From positions 1 to 52,274 of the forward strand of contig LFWW01000004.1 of the NCBI GenBank assembly GCA_001273385.1: a DNA stretch of 52,274 bases, in the 5' to 3' direction. This DNA is from a miscellaneous Crenarchaeota group-6 archaeon AD8-1 (GTDB lineage: Archaea; Thermoproteota; Bathyarchaeia; Bathyarchaeales; Bathycorpusculaceae). The notes beneath the pieces were generated by a model. That model saw only the letters and a program-made list of their open reading frames with translations. It ran no database searches and was not told the DNA's origin. Of this stretch, positions 17,798 to 25,345 are shown in pieces. Each line of letters begins with the position of its first letter. Position 1 is the stretch's first letter. Both the position numbers and the translations under genes were made by a program.

Positions 17798-18361
17798 ATG
17801 AGTTTATCACCTAACAAACTTGAAATTTTAGAAGCCCTACTGCTTCATGACAAACCAGTTAAACCAATGCAAGTTTCAAAAGAGATGGGAAAAGAGTTTC
17901 CATCAGTGATGATGCATATACTTGGTCTTACAAAAATGGGATATGCTACACCGGCAGAAAAAGGATATTACATAATAACAAAAGAAGGCAAAAAATTTCT
18001 TGGAATACCTGAAGTAAGTAGAGATGTTGCTCGAACTCTCCTTGTTGGAAAACTTCATGAACAAGCCTTCCACTTCTATTTAGATATTGGTAAACCTCTT
18101 GATATCAAAGCATACAATCTCCAAACATTTAACTCTCAACTCAAAAGGGTGCAGCTAGAATCTGTTGATTTCCATATGAAAAGAGGGGATTTTGAAGCTT
18201 GGTTTAGAGGCATTGGTGATATAGAACTAGCAAAAAAAACAGCAGTTCTTAAGAGATTGACTCTTGACGGGGAAAATTTAAGAAAAAAACTCCAAATAAT
18301 CACTGTCAATAGATGTATAGCATTAGCAAAAATTGCTGGCTATACTGTAGTAACTAAATGA
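17798..18361 (+). CDS. winged-helix protein with DUF5752-like domain
   Basis: A 187-residue protein. Residues 1 to about 75 form a winged helix (LEILEALLLHDKPVKPMQVS, then a MGYATPAEKGYYIITKEGKK wing), likely DNA-binding. The remainder, including FHFYLDIGKPL and SVDFHMKRGDFEAWFRGIGD, resembles the DUF5752 domain found with sugar enzymes in archaea and bacteria (from memory). It diverges from a glycogen-synthase-like gene, so it may regulate it. ATG at 17798 fits the TATA spacing. Confidence 0.65.
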   Translation: MSLSPNKLEILEALLLHDKPVKPMQVSKEMGKEFPSVMMHILGLTKMGYATPAEKGYYIITKEGKKFLGIPEVSRDVARTLLVGKLHEQAFHFYLDIGKPLDIKAYNLQTFNSQLKRVQLESVDFHMKRGDFEAWFRGIGDIELAKKTAVLKRLTLDGENLRKKLQIITVNRCIALAKIAGYTVVTK

Positions 18362-18433
18362 TACCCTACTAAAAAATTCTGCTATTTAAAATAATACACC
18401 CGAATTAATTCTTGTTTTTAAGATGAAAAATCA

Positions 18434-18934
18434 ATGGATAAAACCAAAGTAATTTCTGCAATAATTCCTGAGAATGTCTACAACGAGATGGTTTTACGGA
18501 TTCCTGAAGGTAACAGAAGCAATTTCATTAGAGAGGCTATAATTGATAAACTTCAAAAAACTCCTAAACCAGATAAACTTATTGAATTGGAAAAAAAAAT
18601 TAAAGAATTAGAAAACAATTTTGCTGAAATCAGAAAAAGTCTTGCGGACTTAGAGTTATTAACTTATCATAATGGAAAGATTAATCCTCATGTCTTTTGT
18701 ATAGATCAAATCGATCATAAAATAGTGGAATATTTGCTGCATTACCAAGGTGCCACAACTCCTGAACTTGCAGAATACCTCAAAACAAACAGATGGTTGA
18801 TCTTAAATCGATTGAGAAAAATCCAGAGATACTCAAAAAAGCAAATTGGTAAAGAGATACTCTATTATTGTGCTAGAGAAAAATCGGGAAAGAAAAAAGC
18901 TTGGTGGATTAATCAAAATTTAATAGATTTATGA
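18434..18934 (+). CDS. RHH-coiled coil-winged helix regulator
   Basis: A 166-residue protein in three parts. Residues 1-45 look like a ribbon-helix-helix domain (KVISAIIPENVYNEM, then GNRSNFIREAIIDKL). Residues 50-75 form a coiled coil with leucine and glutamate heptads. Residues 90-166 read as a winged helix (DHKIVEYLLHYQGATTPELA, then an LKTNRWLILNRLRKIQ recognition helix). It is probably a DNA-binding dimer or tetramer. Target unknown. ATG start. It precedes the tRNA-Arg gene by 44 bases. Confidence 0.7.
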   Translation: MDKTKVISAIIPENVYNEMVLRIPEGNRSNFIREAIIDKLQKTPKPDKLIELEKKIKELENNFAEIRKSLADLELLTYHNGKINPHVFCIDQIDHKIVEYLLHYQGATTPELAEYLKTNRWLILNRLRKIQRYSKKQIGKEILYYCAREKSGKKKAWWINQNLIDL

Positions 18935-19010
18935 AAACGGTTAGTTTTTATTATTACCTGTTTTATTCTTTATTTAAAGGGCTCGTAGTCTAGTACGGAT
19001 TAAGGCACTG

Positions 19011-19039
19011 AACCAATTTGATATATTCTTGGTGTGTAT
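19011..19039 (+). other. tRNA-Arg intron 1 (non-canonical, in anticodon stem)
   Basis: A 29-base intron after tRNA position 29. The BHB motif is exact. Central 4-bp helix GCAC/GTGT is flanked by 3-base bulges TGA (cut TG^A) and ATG (cut AT^G), with inner helix ACCAA/TTGGT. Cutting after the second bulge base on each side gives exons that complete the CTGGC anticodon-stem strand. Confidence 0.82.
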
Positions 19040-19047
19040 GCCTCCGG

Positions 19048-19064
19048 TCAATATTTTGGAAGAA
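19048..19064 (+). other. tRNA-Arg intron 2 (canonical 37/38)
   Basis: A 17-base intron at the usual position 37/38. Central helix CTCC/GAAG has one C-A mismatch. Bulges are GGT (cut GG^T) and AAA (cut AA^A), with a short inner helix CAA/TTG. The outer helix is the anticodon stem CTGGC/GCCAG, which exists only once intron 1 is removed, implying an order of splicing. Confidence 0.78.
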
Positions 19065-19200
19065 AGCCAGAATCCAGGGGTTCAAATCCCCTCGGGCCCG
19101 CTTTTTATTGAATAAATTTTATTAACTTTTTTCAGATTGTTTAAGATCTTGTTATTTAATTTACAAAAAATTATTATTTGTTTATTGTGTTTTTTCAAAT

Positions 19201-19647
19201 GTGATTTATTTGTTTAAAATTCTCGTTCTATATTATAGTAGAAGTGGAAATACGGAGAAAATGGCTAATGCTGTTGCTGAAGGAGCCAGAAATACTGGTA
19301 CTTCTTATGTGGAACTAAGTTTCCATGTTCGAGCTGAAGATTTAACACAATTTGATGCCATAATTCTTGGGGCTCCCACTTATCATCATGATATGCCTAT
19401 AGACATGAAGAAACTTTTTGAAGAATCCGCAGTTAAAGGCATAAATTTAAAAGGAAAATTAGGGGCTTCTTTCGGATCTTATGGCTGGAGTGGCGAAGCT
19501 CCTAAACTACTATTAGAAATTATGAAAAATAAATTTGAGATGAATATTCCTATTCCTCCATTATTAGCTAAATACGAGCCAGACGGAAATATGCTCGATA
19601 AGTGCAGAATCTTAGGAAAAACTATTTCCGAAACCCTTATTCGCTAA
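19201..19647 (+). CDS. flavodoxin-domain protein
   Basis: A 148-residue flavodoxin. The FMN phosphate loop is YYSRSGNTEKMA (about 11-22). GAPTYHHDMP (about 60-69) and FGSYGWSGEAP (about 93-103) are the isoalloxazine-binding loops and closely resemble the flavodoxin domain of FprA proteins. No diiron domain is attached. GTG start at 19201. It is followed after 30 bases by a ferritin-like gene. The pair may deliver electrons in oxygen or iron handling. Confidence 0.88.
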   Translation: MIYLFKILVLYYSRSGNTEKMANAVAEGARNTGTSYVELSFHVRAEDLTQFDAIILGAPTYHHDMPIDMKKLFEESAVKGINLKGKLGASFGSYGWSGEAPKLLLEIMKNKFEMNIPIPPLLAKYEPDGNMLDKCRILGKTISETLIR

Positions 19648-19677
19648 GCTTGATCTTTTTAAAAATAGGTAATAAGA

Positions 19678-20157
19678 ATGGCTTCGAATGATGAGTTGAA
19701 TGTGTTTATCAAACGTCAGATTCTAATCGAGAAAGAAATTGTCAAATCATTAAACGAAGGACTTTTAAATATTGAAAATCCTCCAGTAAAAGCTGTTTTA
19801 AAAGGAATCTCTTTGGATTCAATGAAACATGCTCAATTATATGCAGCAGCTTCAGCCCTATTAATGAAAACTTCACGAGCTTTGCAACAAGAGAATCTTG
19901 ATGCTCAAATTGAACTTGTTGAAAAACACATACAATTAGAAATGGATATTATTAATAAATTAGAAAAGATTATGCCTACTATAAAAGACAATAAAGTTAA
20001 ATTTCTATTGGACTCGATTCTTACTGATGAAAGAAAACATCATGAATTGCTGAAACAAGTTTTAGATATTATTGTTCATGGGGAAACTATTACTGAAGAT
20101 GATTGGTGGAAATTGCTGTGGGAGAATTCCCCTTTCCATGGAGCGCCAGGCGGTTAA
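19678..20157 (+). CDS. ferritin-like diiron protein
   Basis: A 159-residue four-helix protein with carboxylate/His motifs placed as in the ferritin-like superfamily: IEKEI (about 17-21), SMKHAQLY (about 48-55), VEKHIQLE (about 81-88), and DERKHHELL (about 120-128). These form two ExxH-type pairs for a diiron site. The C-terminal tail (WWKLLWENSPFHGAPGG) is unusual and rich in Trp and Gly. No rubredoxin domain. Likely iron storage, peroxide reduction or oxygen defence, downstream of a flavodoxin gene and part of a redox island. Confidence 0.8.
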   Translation: MASNDELNVFIKRQILIEKEIVKSLNEGLLNIENPPVKAVLKGISLDSMKHAQLYAAASALLMKTSRALQQENLDAQIELVEKHIQLEMDIINKLEKIMPTIKDNKVKFLLDSILTDERKHHELLKQVLDIIVHGETITEDDWWKLLWENSPFHGAPGG

Positions 20158-20225
20158 AAATTCTAAGAATGTATTAATTTTTTCAACTGCATTTTCTTAT
20201 TGTTTATTTTATTAAAATAAAAAAA

Positions 20226-21170
20226 TTAAGAATTCATATTATTGCTTATCAATATGGAAGAATCCCATGTTTTTTCTACCAGATTAACTAAATTTTTTAA
20301 AATTAATGCTAATTTTATGCCTTTTTCAGTTAATTCGTAGGTTTTTGGTGATTTTCGTGTGAATACCAATTTTTTTCCTTTTAATCCTCTTAGATATTTA
20401 TACACTCTTCTAATCGAAAGATGTGTTTCTAAAGCAATTTTTTTAACAGGCAAACCTTCACTTGGAATGCTATTATAAACATTGAACTCAGTTAAACTCA
20501 GTGTCTCTTTTGTCGGATCCCTTTTAGTTCTAAAAAAGAAAACATATTCTCTCTCTTTACGTGTAGTTATGAGATTTTCCTTTTTTAATCTATTGAGAAT
20601 TCTTGAAGCAATTACTGGAGTCAGTAATTCTTCAATCTCTTGAAAAGTTTTAGGGCCTTCTAACAGATAGCGGAGAAGTTTTTCTTCGTAACATTCAGAA
20701 TGGGCAGGCAAAACATTTACAAAATCTGGAAAATCATTTAAAATATTCGTTATTTTGTTCCCAAATATTGTTGCGTAATATTCATCCTGACCTTCAGCCA
20801 AAACTCCAACTTCTAATAATGGTTCTAAATATTCATGATTTATTGTATCTCGACTATGAGAATACCCCCCTCTCCTTAATTCTTGTTGAATCTCATTCAA
20901 TGAATATCTTTTTCTTGCACTTTTTTGGAGAATATGCAGTCTTGTTTCATTTTTTAAAACATTAAATAGATTTTTCATATATTTAGGATCATTCATCTTT
21001 GTTGATAATTTTCTTAATTCGTTTTTCAGTTTCCATGTTTTACAGCGAGTAATGCATGTTAATGGACTTAAAGGAGCACAATTTTGACATCCTTTATTTA
21101 ATTCCTTTAATATTTGAACTAAATCCCTTTTTCTCTCTTTTAAATTAGATTTTATTGGTGTAATAATCAC
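20226..21170 (-). CDS. Cys-cluster winged-helix transcriptional regulator
   Basis: A 314-residue protein. An N-terminal cluster Cys28-x2-Cys31-x7-Cys39-x3-Cys43 could hold an Fe-S cluster or zinc. Residues about 65-115 form a first winged helix (NVLKNETRLHILQKSA). Two further HTH-like segments follow, one near residue 160-200 (LLEGPKTFQEIEELLT) and one near 235-295 (LPVKKIALETHLSIRRVYKY). It is probably a redox- or metal-sensing regulator. GTG start at 21170. It diverges from the Cys-rich HTH gene at 21311, and the shared 140-base gap holds tandem operator-like repeats. Confidence 0.75.
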   Translation of the reverse strand: MIITPIKSNLKERKRDLVQILKELNKGCQNCAPLSPLTCITRCKTWKLKNELRKLSTKMNDPKYMKNLFNVLKNETRLHILQKSARKRYSLNEIQQELRRGGYSHSRDTINHEYLEPLLEVGVLAEGQDEYYATIFGNKITNILNDFPDFVNVLPAHSECYEEKLLRYLLEGPKTFQEIEELLTPVIASRILNRLKKENLITTRKEREYVFFFRTKRDPTKETLSLTEFNVYNSIPSEGLPVKKIALETHLSIRRVYKYLRGLKGKKLVFTRKSPKTYELTEKGIKLALILKNLVNLVEKTWDSSILISNNMNS

Positions 21171-21236
21171 TTTTTCTTCTCCTCAGAAATTATTTGGGTT
21201 CCTCTTAGATTTCATTTTTTGAGTCATCAAATTAAA

Positions 21237-21270
21237 ATGACACATGTCATAATAATTATGACACAGTCAT
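21237..21270. promoter_or_regulatory. tandem operator-like repeats
   Basis: Two near-identical units, ATGACACATGTCAT (21237-21250) and ATGACACAGTCAT (21258-21270), lie 21 bases apart, about two helical turns. The first is an inverted repeat with arms ATGACA/TGTCAT and a 2-base spacer. They sit directly upstream of a TATA-like element for the rightward Cys-rich HTH gene, between two regulator genes. Likely binding sites for one of the two regulators. Confidence 0.6.
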
Positions 21271-21280
21271 ATTTATAAAT
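21271..21280 (+). promoter_or_regulatory. TATA box of the Cys-rich HTH gene
   Basis: ATTTATAAAT immediately follows the second operator-like repeat and is about 35 bases before the ATG at 21311. A start site near 21300 is predicted, with a leader of about 10 bases. Placement of operators just upstream of TATA fits activation or repression at the BRE. Confidence 0.55.
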
Positions 21281-21310
21281 GTGGTATCTCGAATAAAGAA
21301 TTGAAAAAAA

Positions 21311-21703
21311 ATGCAACTACCTTGTGAAGCAGGAGTTAAAATAGTAGTTCCCGCCGTCAGAGCTTTATTATCCGCAAAACTAATAACTCAACATGGAATG
21401 AATGAAAGCCAAACTGCGAGGATTTTAGGACTATCCCAATCAGCAATAAGCAGATACAAATCAAAAAATCGTGGAAACTTGTTAAAAATCGATTCTGATC
21501 CAGAAGTGCAATTTTTGCTTGATCAACTAATACAATTATTAATAAATGGAAAGTCAATAGAGACATTCAAGATTCTTGATATTTTTTGCAAAACTTGCAC
21601 TTTAGTTAGAGAAAAAGGATTATTATGTTCCTTTTGTCAAAAAAAAATATCAATACATACCACTGAAATTTGCACATTTTGCTTCTCAAAAAAAGTTTGT
21701 TAA
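21311..21703 (+). CDS. HTH regulator with Cys-rich C-terminus
   Basis: A 130-residue protein. MQLPCEAGVKIVVPAVRALL followed by an HTH (SQTARILGLSQSAISRYKS, about 33-51) matches the archaeal COG2522-type DNA-binding domain from memory. The C-terminal third holds Cys93-x2-Cys96, Cys106-x2-Cys109, and Cys121-x2-Cys124 with Cys130, enough for an Fe-S cluster or zinc site. It is likely a redox or metal sensor. It is divergent from another Cys-containing regulator and preceded by tandem operator-like repeats, suggesting auto- or cross-regulation. Confidence 0.78.
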   Translation: MQLPCEAGVKIVVPAVRALLSAKLITQHGMNESQTARILGLSQSAISRYKSKNRGNLLKIDSDPEVQFLLDQLIQLLINGKSIETFKILDIFCKTCTLVREKGLLCSFCQKKISIHTTEICTFCFSKKVC

Positions 21704-21841
21704 TTATATTTTGCCCAATAATTCGAATAAAAATAAGCTATCTACCTAAATCCTTAATATGTAGTGTAGTTCAAGATGATAATGTAAAATTTTGATCTAA
21801 AAAATTTTTTAAATGAAAAATTAAGATAATACTGGCAAAAA

Positions 21842-22282
21842 ATGACTGATGAGCATTTAATTCAAGATATTCTAAACACTTACAGAATTGTGGCTATCAT
21901 AGGATTATCCAAAAATTCAAATAAAGATAGTCATAAGGTAGGGAAATATTTACAGGATAATGGATTTAAAATAATTCCAATAAATCCCTTTGCAGAGGAG
22001 ATTTTGGGAGAAAAAAGCTATAAAAATCTTCTTGAGATTCCTTTGGATCTACAAAAAACTATAGAAATAATAGATATTTTTAGGCCATCAAATGCTATTC
22101 CAAAAATTGTTGAAGACGCTATAAAATTAAAAGAAATTTATGGTTTGCCTTGTGTAATTTGGATGCAATTAACTATAATTAATGATAAAGCTGCAGAAAT
22201 TGCAAAAAAAGCAGGATTTAAGGTAGTTATAGATAGATGTATCAAGATTGAACATTCAAAAATCCTTAAAAAAAGATTATAA
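21842..22282 (+). CDS. CoA-binding domain protein (YccU-like)
   Basis: A 146-residue Rossmann-fold protein like bacterial YccU and the CoA-binding domain of succinyl-CoA synthetase alpha chains. Visible marks are VAIIGLSKNSNKDSHKVGKYL (about 18-38, the nucleotide-binding loop), IIPINPFAEEILGEKSYKNL and FRPSNAIPKIVEDAI. It binds CoA and possibly stores or protects CoA thiols. Its cellular role is not established. ATG start with TATA-like AT-rich DNA upstream. Converges on the HTH-VIT gene. Confidence 0.85.
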   Translation: MTDEHLIQDILNTYRIVAIIGLSKNSNKDSHKVGKYLQDNGFKIIPINPFAEEILGEKSYKNLLEIPLDLQKTIEIIDIFRPSNAIPKIVEDAIKLKEIYGLPCVIWMQLTIINDKAAEIAKKAGFKVVIDRCIKIEHSKILKKRL

Positions 22283-22290
22283 TTAATTAT

Positions 22291-23139
22291 CTAAGCTATT
22301 ACACCAAGTATCAAGGACGCAACAGTTGCAATAATAATAATTGTTAACGTTTCGATCAAAGTTATCTTCCAATTTACTCTTGATTTTTTAGATCGGTATC
22401 TTACAAGAAAGATGCCAACAACAATAGCAACAATACCCAAGGACAAAATGATGTTAAAAGGGTAGAATTCATCTAGTGTCAGATAAGCTACTATTGGGAT
22501 ACTCCCTGCTGCAAAAGTAGTAATTCCTACTATAATCGATGCGTATATGTTGGATCTATGAATCTCTCTATCTAATATTACAAACAATTTTTTAATTAAT
22601 ATCAATGATTTATTGCGTTCCTTTTTATCTGGATTATCGCTCAAACTATAGCTTATCAAGGTTTGAAGTGTCATAATATCCGCCATATCTTCTGTGATTC
22701 CCCCTAAAAGAAAGCTTGAAAAGTTAGTAATAGCAACTGCGCTTAAAGTTAGAAGCGCAGCAAAAATAGTGACACTAGCACTCAAATTTGCAATTACTGC
22801 TGAAAGGATAACTACTAATCCAGTAATTGATCCATCAACAAGTCCTGCAACTATCTCCATTATGGGTTCTTTTTTAAGAAGAAGACTTTGCCATTCCTTG
22901 CCTAATCTTAATCCTTTTGGTGTCAATTTTATTCTGTCTTTATTTTCAGTAATAAGCCCTTCTGACGCCATTTCATTTATAGCTTCATTTAGTTCGTTCA
23001 TTTCAACGCAAGTATATCCGACACATACTTTGTCTATTCTTTTTTTCAGAACCGTTTTTTTAATATAAGTACCTTTTCTTAGATTCAATAAAATAATAAC
23101 TCTAATAACGTCAGGTAAATCTTGGATTTCAAAAGACAC
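22291..23139 (-). CDS. winged helix-VIT/CCC1-like membrane fusion
   Basis: A 282-residue protein. Residues 1 to about 85 are soluble and read as a winged helix (EAINEMASEGLITENKDRIK, then LTPKGLRLG). From about residue 93 (MEIVAGLVDGSITGLVVILS) the sequence matches the VIT1/CCC1 iron-manganese transporter family, which opens with a GLxDG motif, and contains five hydrophobic segments. The loop between the second and third segments is acidic/polar and would bind metal in the family. An attached DNA-binding-like domain is unusual for a transporter. GTG start. Confidence 0.7.
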   Translation of the reverse strand: MSFEIQDLPDVIRVIILLNLRKGTYIKKTVLKKRIDKVCVGYTCVEMNELNEAINEMASEGLITENKDRIKLTPKGLRLGKEWQSLLLKKEPIMEIVAGLVDGSITGLVVILSAVIANLSASVTIFAALLTLSAVAITNFSSFLLGGITEDMADIMTLQTLISYSLSDNPDKKERNKSLILIKKLFVILDREIHRSNIYASIIVGITTFAAGSIPIVAYLTLDEFYPFNIILSLGIVAIVVGIFLVRYRSKKSRVNWKITLIETLTIIIIATVASLILGVIA

Positions 23140-23299
23140 TAAATAAATTCTCCATCGATCAAAGTTAAAGACTTGTCGAAATTAATAACTTTTTTGTGTT
23201 GCTTATTCCAAGTTACCATAATTCAATACATCTTTAATTAGATAATAATAAATAGGCTAAAATTGTTGAAACACGAAATAAATTTAAAGGATTAATTTT

Positions 23300-23888
23300 A
23301 TGACTTCTAAATATGCTTCTTGGGATAAGATCTATCGAGATAATCCTTTGCATACCTTGGGATGGGAATTAGGTAGACTTAGACTAGTTTTAGTTGAATT
23401 ATTAAAGAAAAATATTATCCAAAAAGGAAAAATTTTGGATATTTGTTGTGGTGCTGGTAAAAACAGCATTTATTTGGCAAAAAAGGTTTTTTCAGTAATA
23501 GCAATAAATATTTCATTAACTGCTATCGGTTATGCAAAAAAAAATAAAAAATGAAAAACTTGCAATTGATATCATATTAGAGAATTTTATATCTCTGTCT
23601 TTTATAAACGAAATATTTGATTTTGTTTTTGATATGGGCTGTTTTCATCATATAGCTATTATTGAGATTTGTCTTCATTGAAGAAATTAGTCGAGTTCTT
23701 AAAAGAAATGGTCTTTATTTATCAACATGTGTTAGTAAAAGAAATGGTCCTGCTTGGAACCATTTCACAAAAACACAATTAATTTACATCTTTTCAAAAT
23801 ATTTTAAAATAAAAAAATAAAGCATTACTCTTCTATAGAAGGTGATGGAGTAGAAAGGTTTTTTTACACTATTTTAATGGAAAAATGA
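23300..23888 (+). pseudogene. decayed SAM-dependent methyltransferase
   Basis: A class I methyltransferase with its SAM motif LDICCGAGKNS in the first frame (to the stop ending 23554). Homologous sequence continues in other frames: NEKLAIDIILENF with FDFVFDMGCFHH, then EEISRVLKRNGLYLSTC, then HYSSIEGDGVERFFYT, ending at the TGA at 23886-23888. Three frame changes are needed, at about 23545, 23665 and 23815. Two are in poly-A runs. No bulge-helix-bulge was seen. It is either a true pseudogene or affected by homopolymer errors. Confidence 0.8.
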
Positions 23889-23890
23889 TT

Positions 23891-24547
23891 TTATATTAAA
23901 AGTGCGGATGGACAAATTTTATTCAAAACACATTTAGTACATTTAGGGAATCTGGCATCACATATTTCTCTTCCATGAAGAATCAATAAATTAGAAATTT
24001 CCATCCATTTCTTATTTGGAACAATCTTCATCAAATCTGTTTCTATTTTATTTGGATCTTGATTTTCTGTGAGGCCTAACTTTTTTGCGAGTCTTTTCAC
24101 ATGAGTATCTACTGCAATCCCAACAATTATGCCGAAAGCATTTTGCAAAATAATATTAGCCGTTTTTCTACCTACCCCTGGCAATTCAACTAATTCTTCT
24201 ATTGTTTTGGGCACATTTTTTTGATACCTTGTTTTTATCATTTGTGCACTTTTTTTTATGTATTTGGCTTTACTCTTATAGAAACCTGTTGATCTAATAT
24301 CCTCCTGGAGCTCTAATAGATCAGCGTTCGCATAATCTTCAACAGATAAATATTTTCTAAATAATTTTTTCGTAACTTTATTTACTTGTTTGTCAGTACA
24401 TTGAGCAGATAGTATTGTAGCCACTAATAACTCCAAAGGCTTTGAATACTTTAGTGCAGTTTTTGGATCATCATGTTCTTTTTGAAGAAGCTCTATTATT
24501 CTTAGGACTCTTTTTTTAGGCTCAAGAAAAATTAATGGTTGGTTCAA
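23891..24547 (-). CDS. nth: endonuclease III
   Basis: A 218-residue base-excision-repair DNA glycosylase/AP lyase acting on oxidised pyrimidines. The helix-hairpin-helix ELPGVGRKTANIIL holds the catalytic Lys side of the site, and VDTHVKRLAKKLG carries the catalytic Asp. The C-terminal CDARFPKCTKCVLNKICP is the Cx6Cx2Cx5C [4Fe-4S] loop. UUG start at 24547. Placed amid redox genes, consistent with oxidative DNA repair. Confidence 0.95.
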   Translation of the reverse strand: MNQPLIFLEPKKRVLRIIELLQKEHDDPKTALKYSKPLELLVATILSAQCTDKQVNKVTKKLFRKYLSVEDYANADLLELQEDIRSTGFYKSKAKYIKKSAQMIKTRYQKNVPKTIEELVELPGVGRKTANIILQNAFGIIVGIAVDTHVKRLAKKLGLTENQDPNKIETDLMKIVPNKKWMEISNLLILHGREICDARFPKCTKCVLNKICPSALLI

Positions 24548-24638
24548 AGATATATCCTCATATATTAGTTAGTGTTAACTTATTCTCCAAAAAGTTTTAC
24601 TATTTATCATGCTAAACTAATCTTTGGGTGAATAATGA

Positions 24639-24788
24639 ATGGGACTTAAACTTGAAGTAGATTCTAAGGAAATTCCCCTTAATGAATTTGTGGAAAAAAT
24701 ATTAAATGGAACTATTGAAGGTGCAGTTACCTCTTTAAAAGGTATTAAAGAAGATTGGAAAACAATATCAATTCAAATCTCAAGATAG
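24639..24788 (+). CDS. small conserved archaeal-type protein (49 aa)
   Basis: ATG at 24639 opens a 49-residue frame ending TAG at 24788. It begins MGLKLEVDSKEIPLNEFVEK and continues with a GTIEGAVTSLKGI segment. This resembles tiny proteins of about 45-55 residues that I recall from methanogens and related archaea, with unknown function. It ends 5 bases before the convergent FTR-like gene. The balanced, charged composition argues for a real gene. Confidence 0.6.
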   Translation: MGLKLEVDSKEIPLNEFVEKILNGTIEGAVTSLKGIKEDWKTISIQISR

Positions 24789-24793
24789 AAAAA

Positions 24794-25345
24794 CTATTTT
24801 GCATAACTGACAGTAGTTTTTATTTTCGCAAACATTTCTTTTTTTGCCTTGCATATTGGGCAAATTAATGGGGCTTCTTCTCTGAATGCGACATAACCAC
24901 ATTGTTTACAATACCATAATTCTAATTCTGTTTCCGTTCTTGGCACCGATTGATCATTGATTTCTGTTTTAATTTTCTGATCTTTATCAGATTTTGCAGT
25001 AAAGGCTTTAGCCTGTTTTTCTAAAGGTCTGCGTTCAGGAACCTGCCCAAGTTTAACGTCGCCTCTTCTAACTTTTTCATCAACGTACAATGCGCAATAA
25101 CAAGATCCAAATTCCATCACATCAGCATCCCGATAATCACATGGACAAATTATATCTCTATCAAATTCTATTAATCCAGAGGCTAATCTACATGGACATG
25201 AAGGATAATTGTATCTGTCCTCATTCTGTTTCAGACCCTCTAATAAACTGGAAAGAAATTCTGGGTCTGGATTTAGATAATACCCATTTCTTTTTGCATC
25301 AATTTCTGCTCTCTCTCTAACTTCATCTATTGATATTTTTGTCAA
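24794..25345 (-). CDS. ferredoxin:thioredoxin reductase-like beta subunit with rubredoxin-like tail
   Basis: A 183-residue protein. The first 110 residues match the catalytic FTR subunit, which uses a [4Fe-4S] cluster to reduce thioredoxin-type disulfides. The signature motifs are CPC (residues 50-52), CPC (68-70) and CYC (82-84). The third is normally CHC, so the His near the cluster is replaced by Tyr. After a linker, a zinc-ribbon/rubredoxin-like module (CKQCGYVAF and CPICKAKK) is added. The start overlaps the glutaredoxin-like gene by 4 bases, so the two are coupled and the glutaredoxin is a plausible substrate. Confidence 0.85.
   Translation of the reverse strand: MTKISIDEVRERAEIDAKRNGYYLNPDPEFLSSLLEGLKQNEDRYNYPSCPCRLASGLIEFDRDIICPCDYRDADVMEFGSCYCALYVDEKVRRGDVKLGQVPERRPLEKQAKAFTAKSDKDQKIKTEINDQSVPRTETELELWYCKQCGYVAFREEAPLICPICKAKKEMFAKIKTTVSYAK

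Larger units (their letters stand above)
18979..19100 (+). tRNA. tRNA-Arg (anticodon CCG) with two introns
   Basis: Acceptor GGGCTCG pairs with CGGGCCC and the discriminator is G, as in archaeal tRNA-Arg. The D stem is GTCT/AGGC. The T arm is AGGGG-TTCAAAT-CCCCT. The anticodon arm is continuous only after removing 19011-19039 and 19048-19064. The mature arm is then CTGGC-CTCCGGA-GCCAG, with anticodon CCG at 19044-19046. Both introns sit in bulge-helix-bulge folds cut by the archaeal splicing endonuclease. The anticodon call depends on that splicing model. Confidence 0.85.

Noticed and set aside
23300-23888. BHB introns as the cause of the methyltransferase frame changes
   Set aside because: The breaks are single-base shifts, two of them in A-runs. 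No insert of intron size is present.
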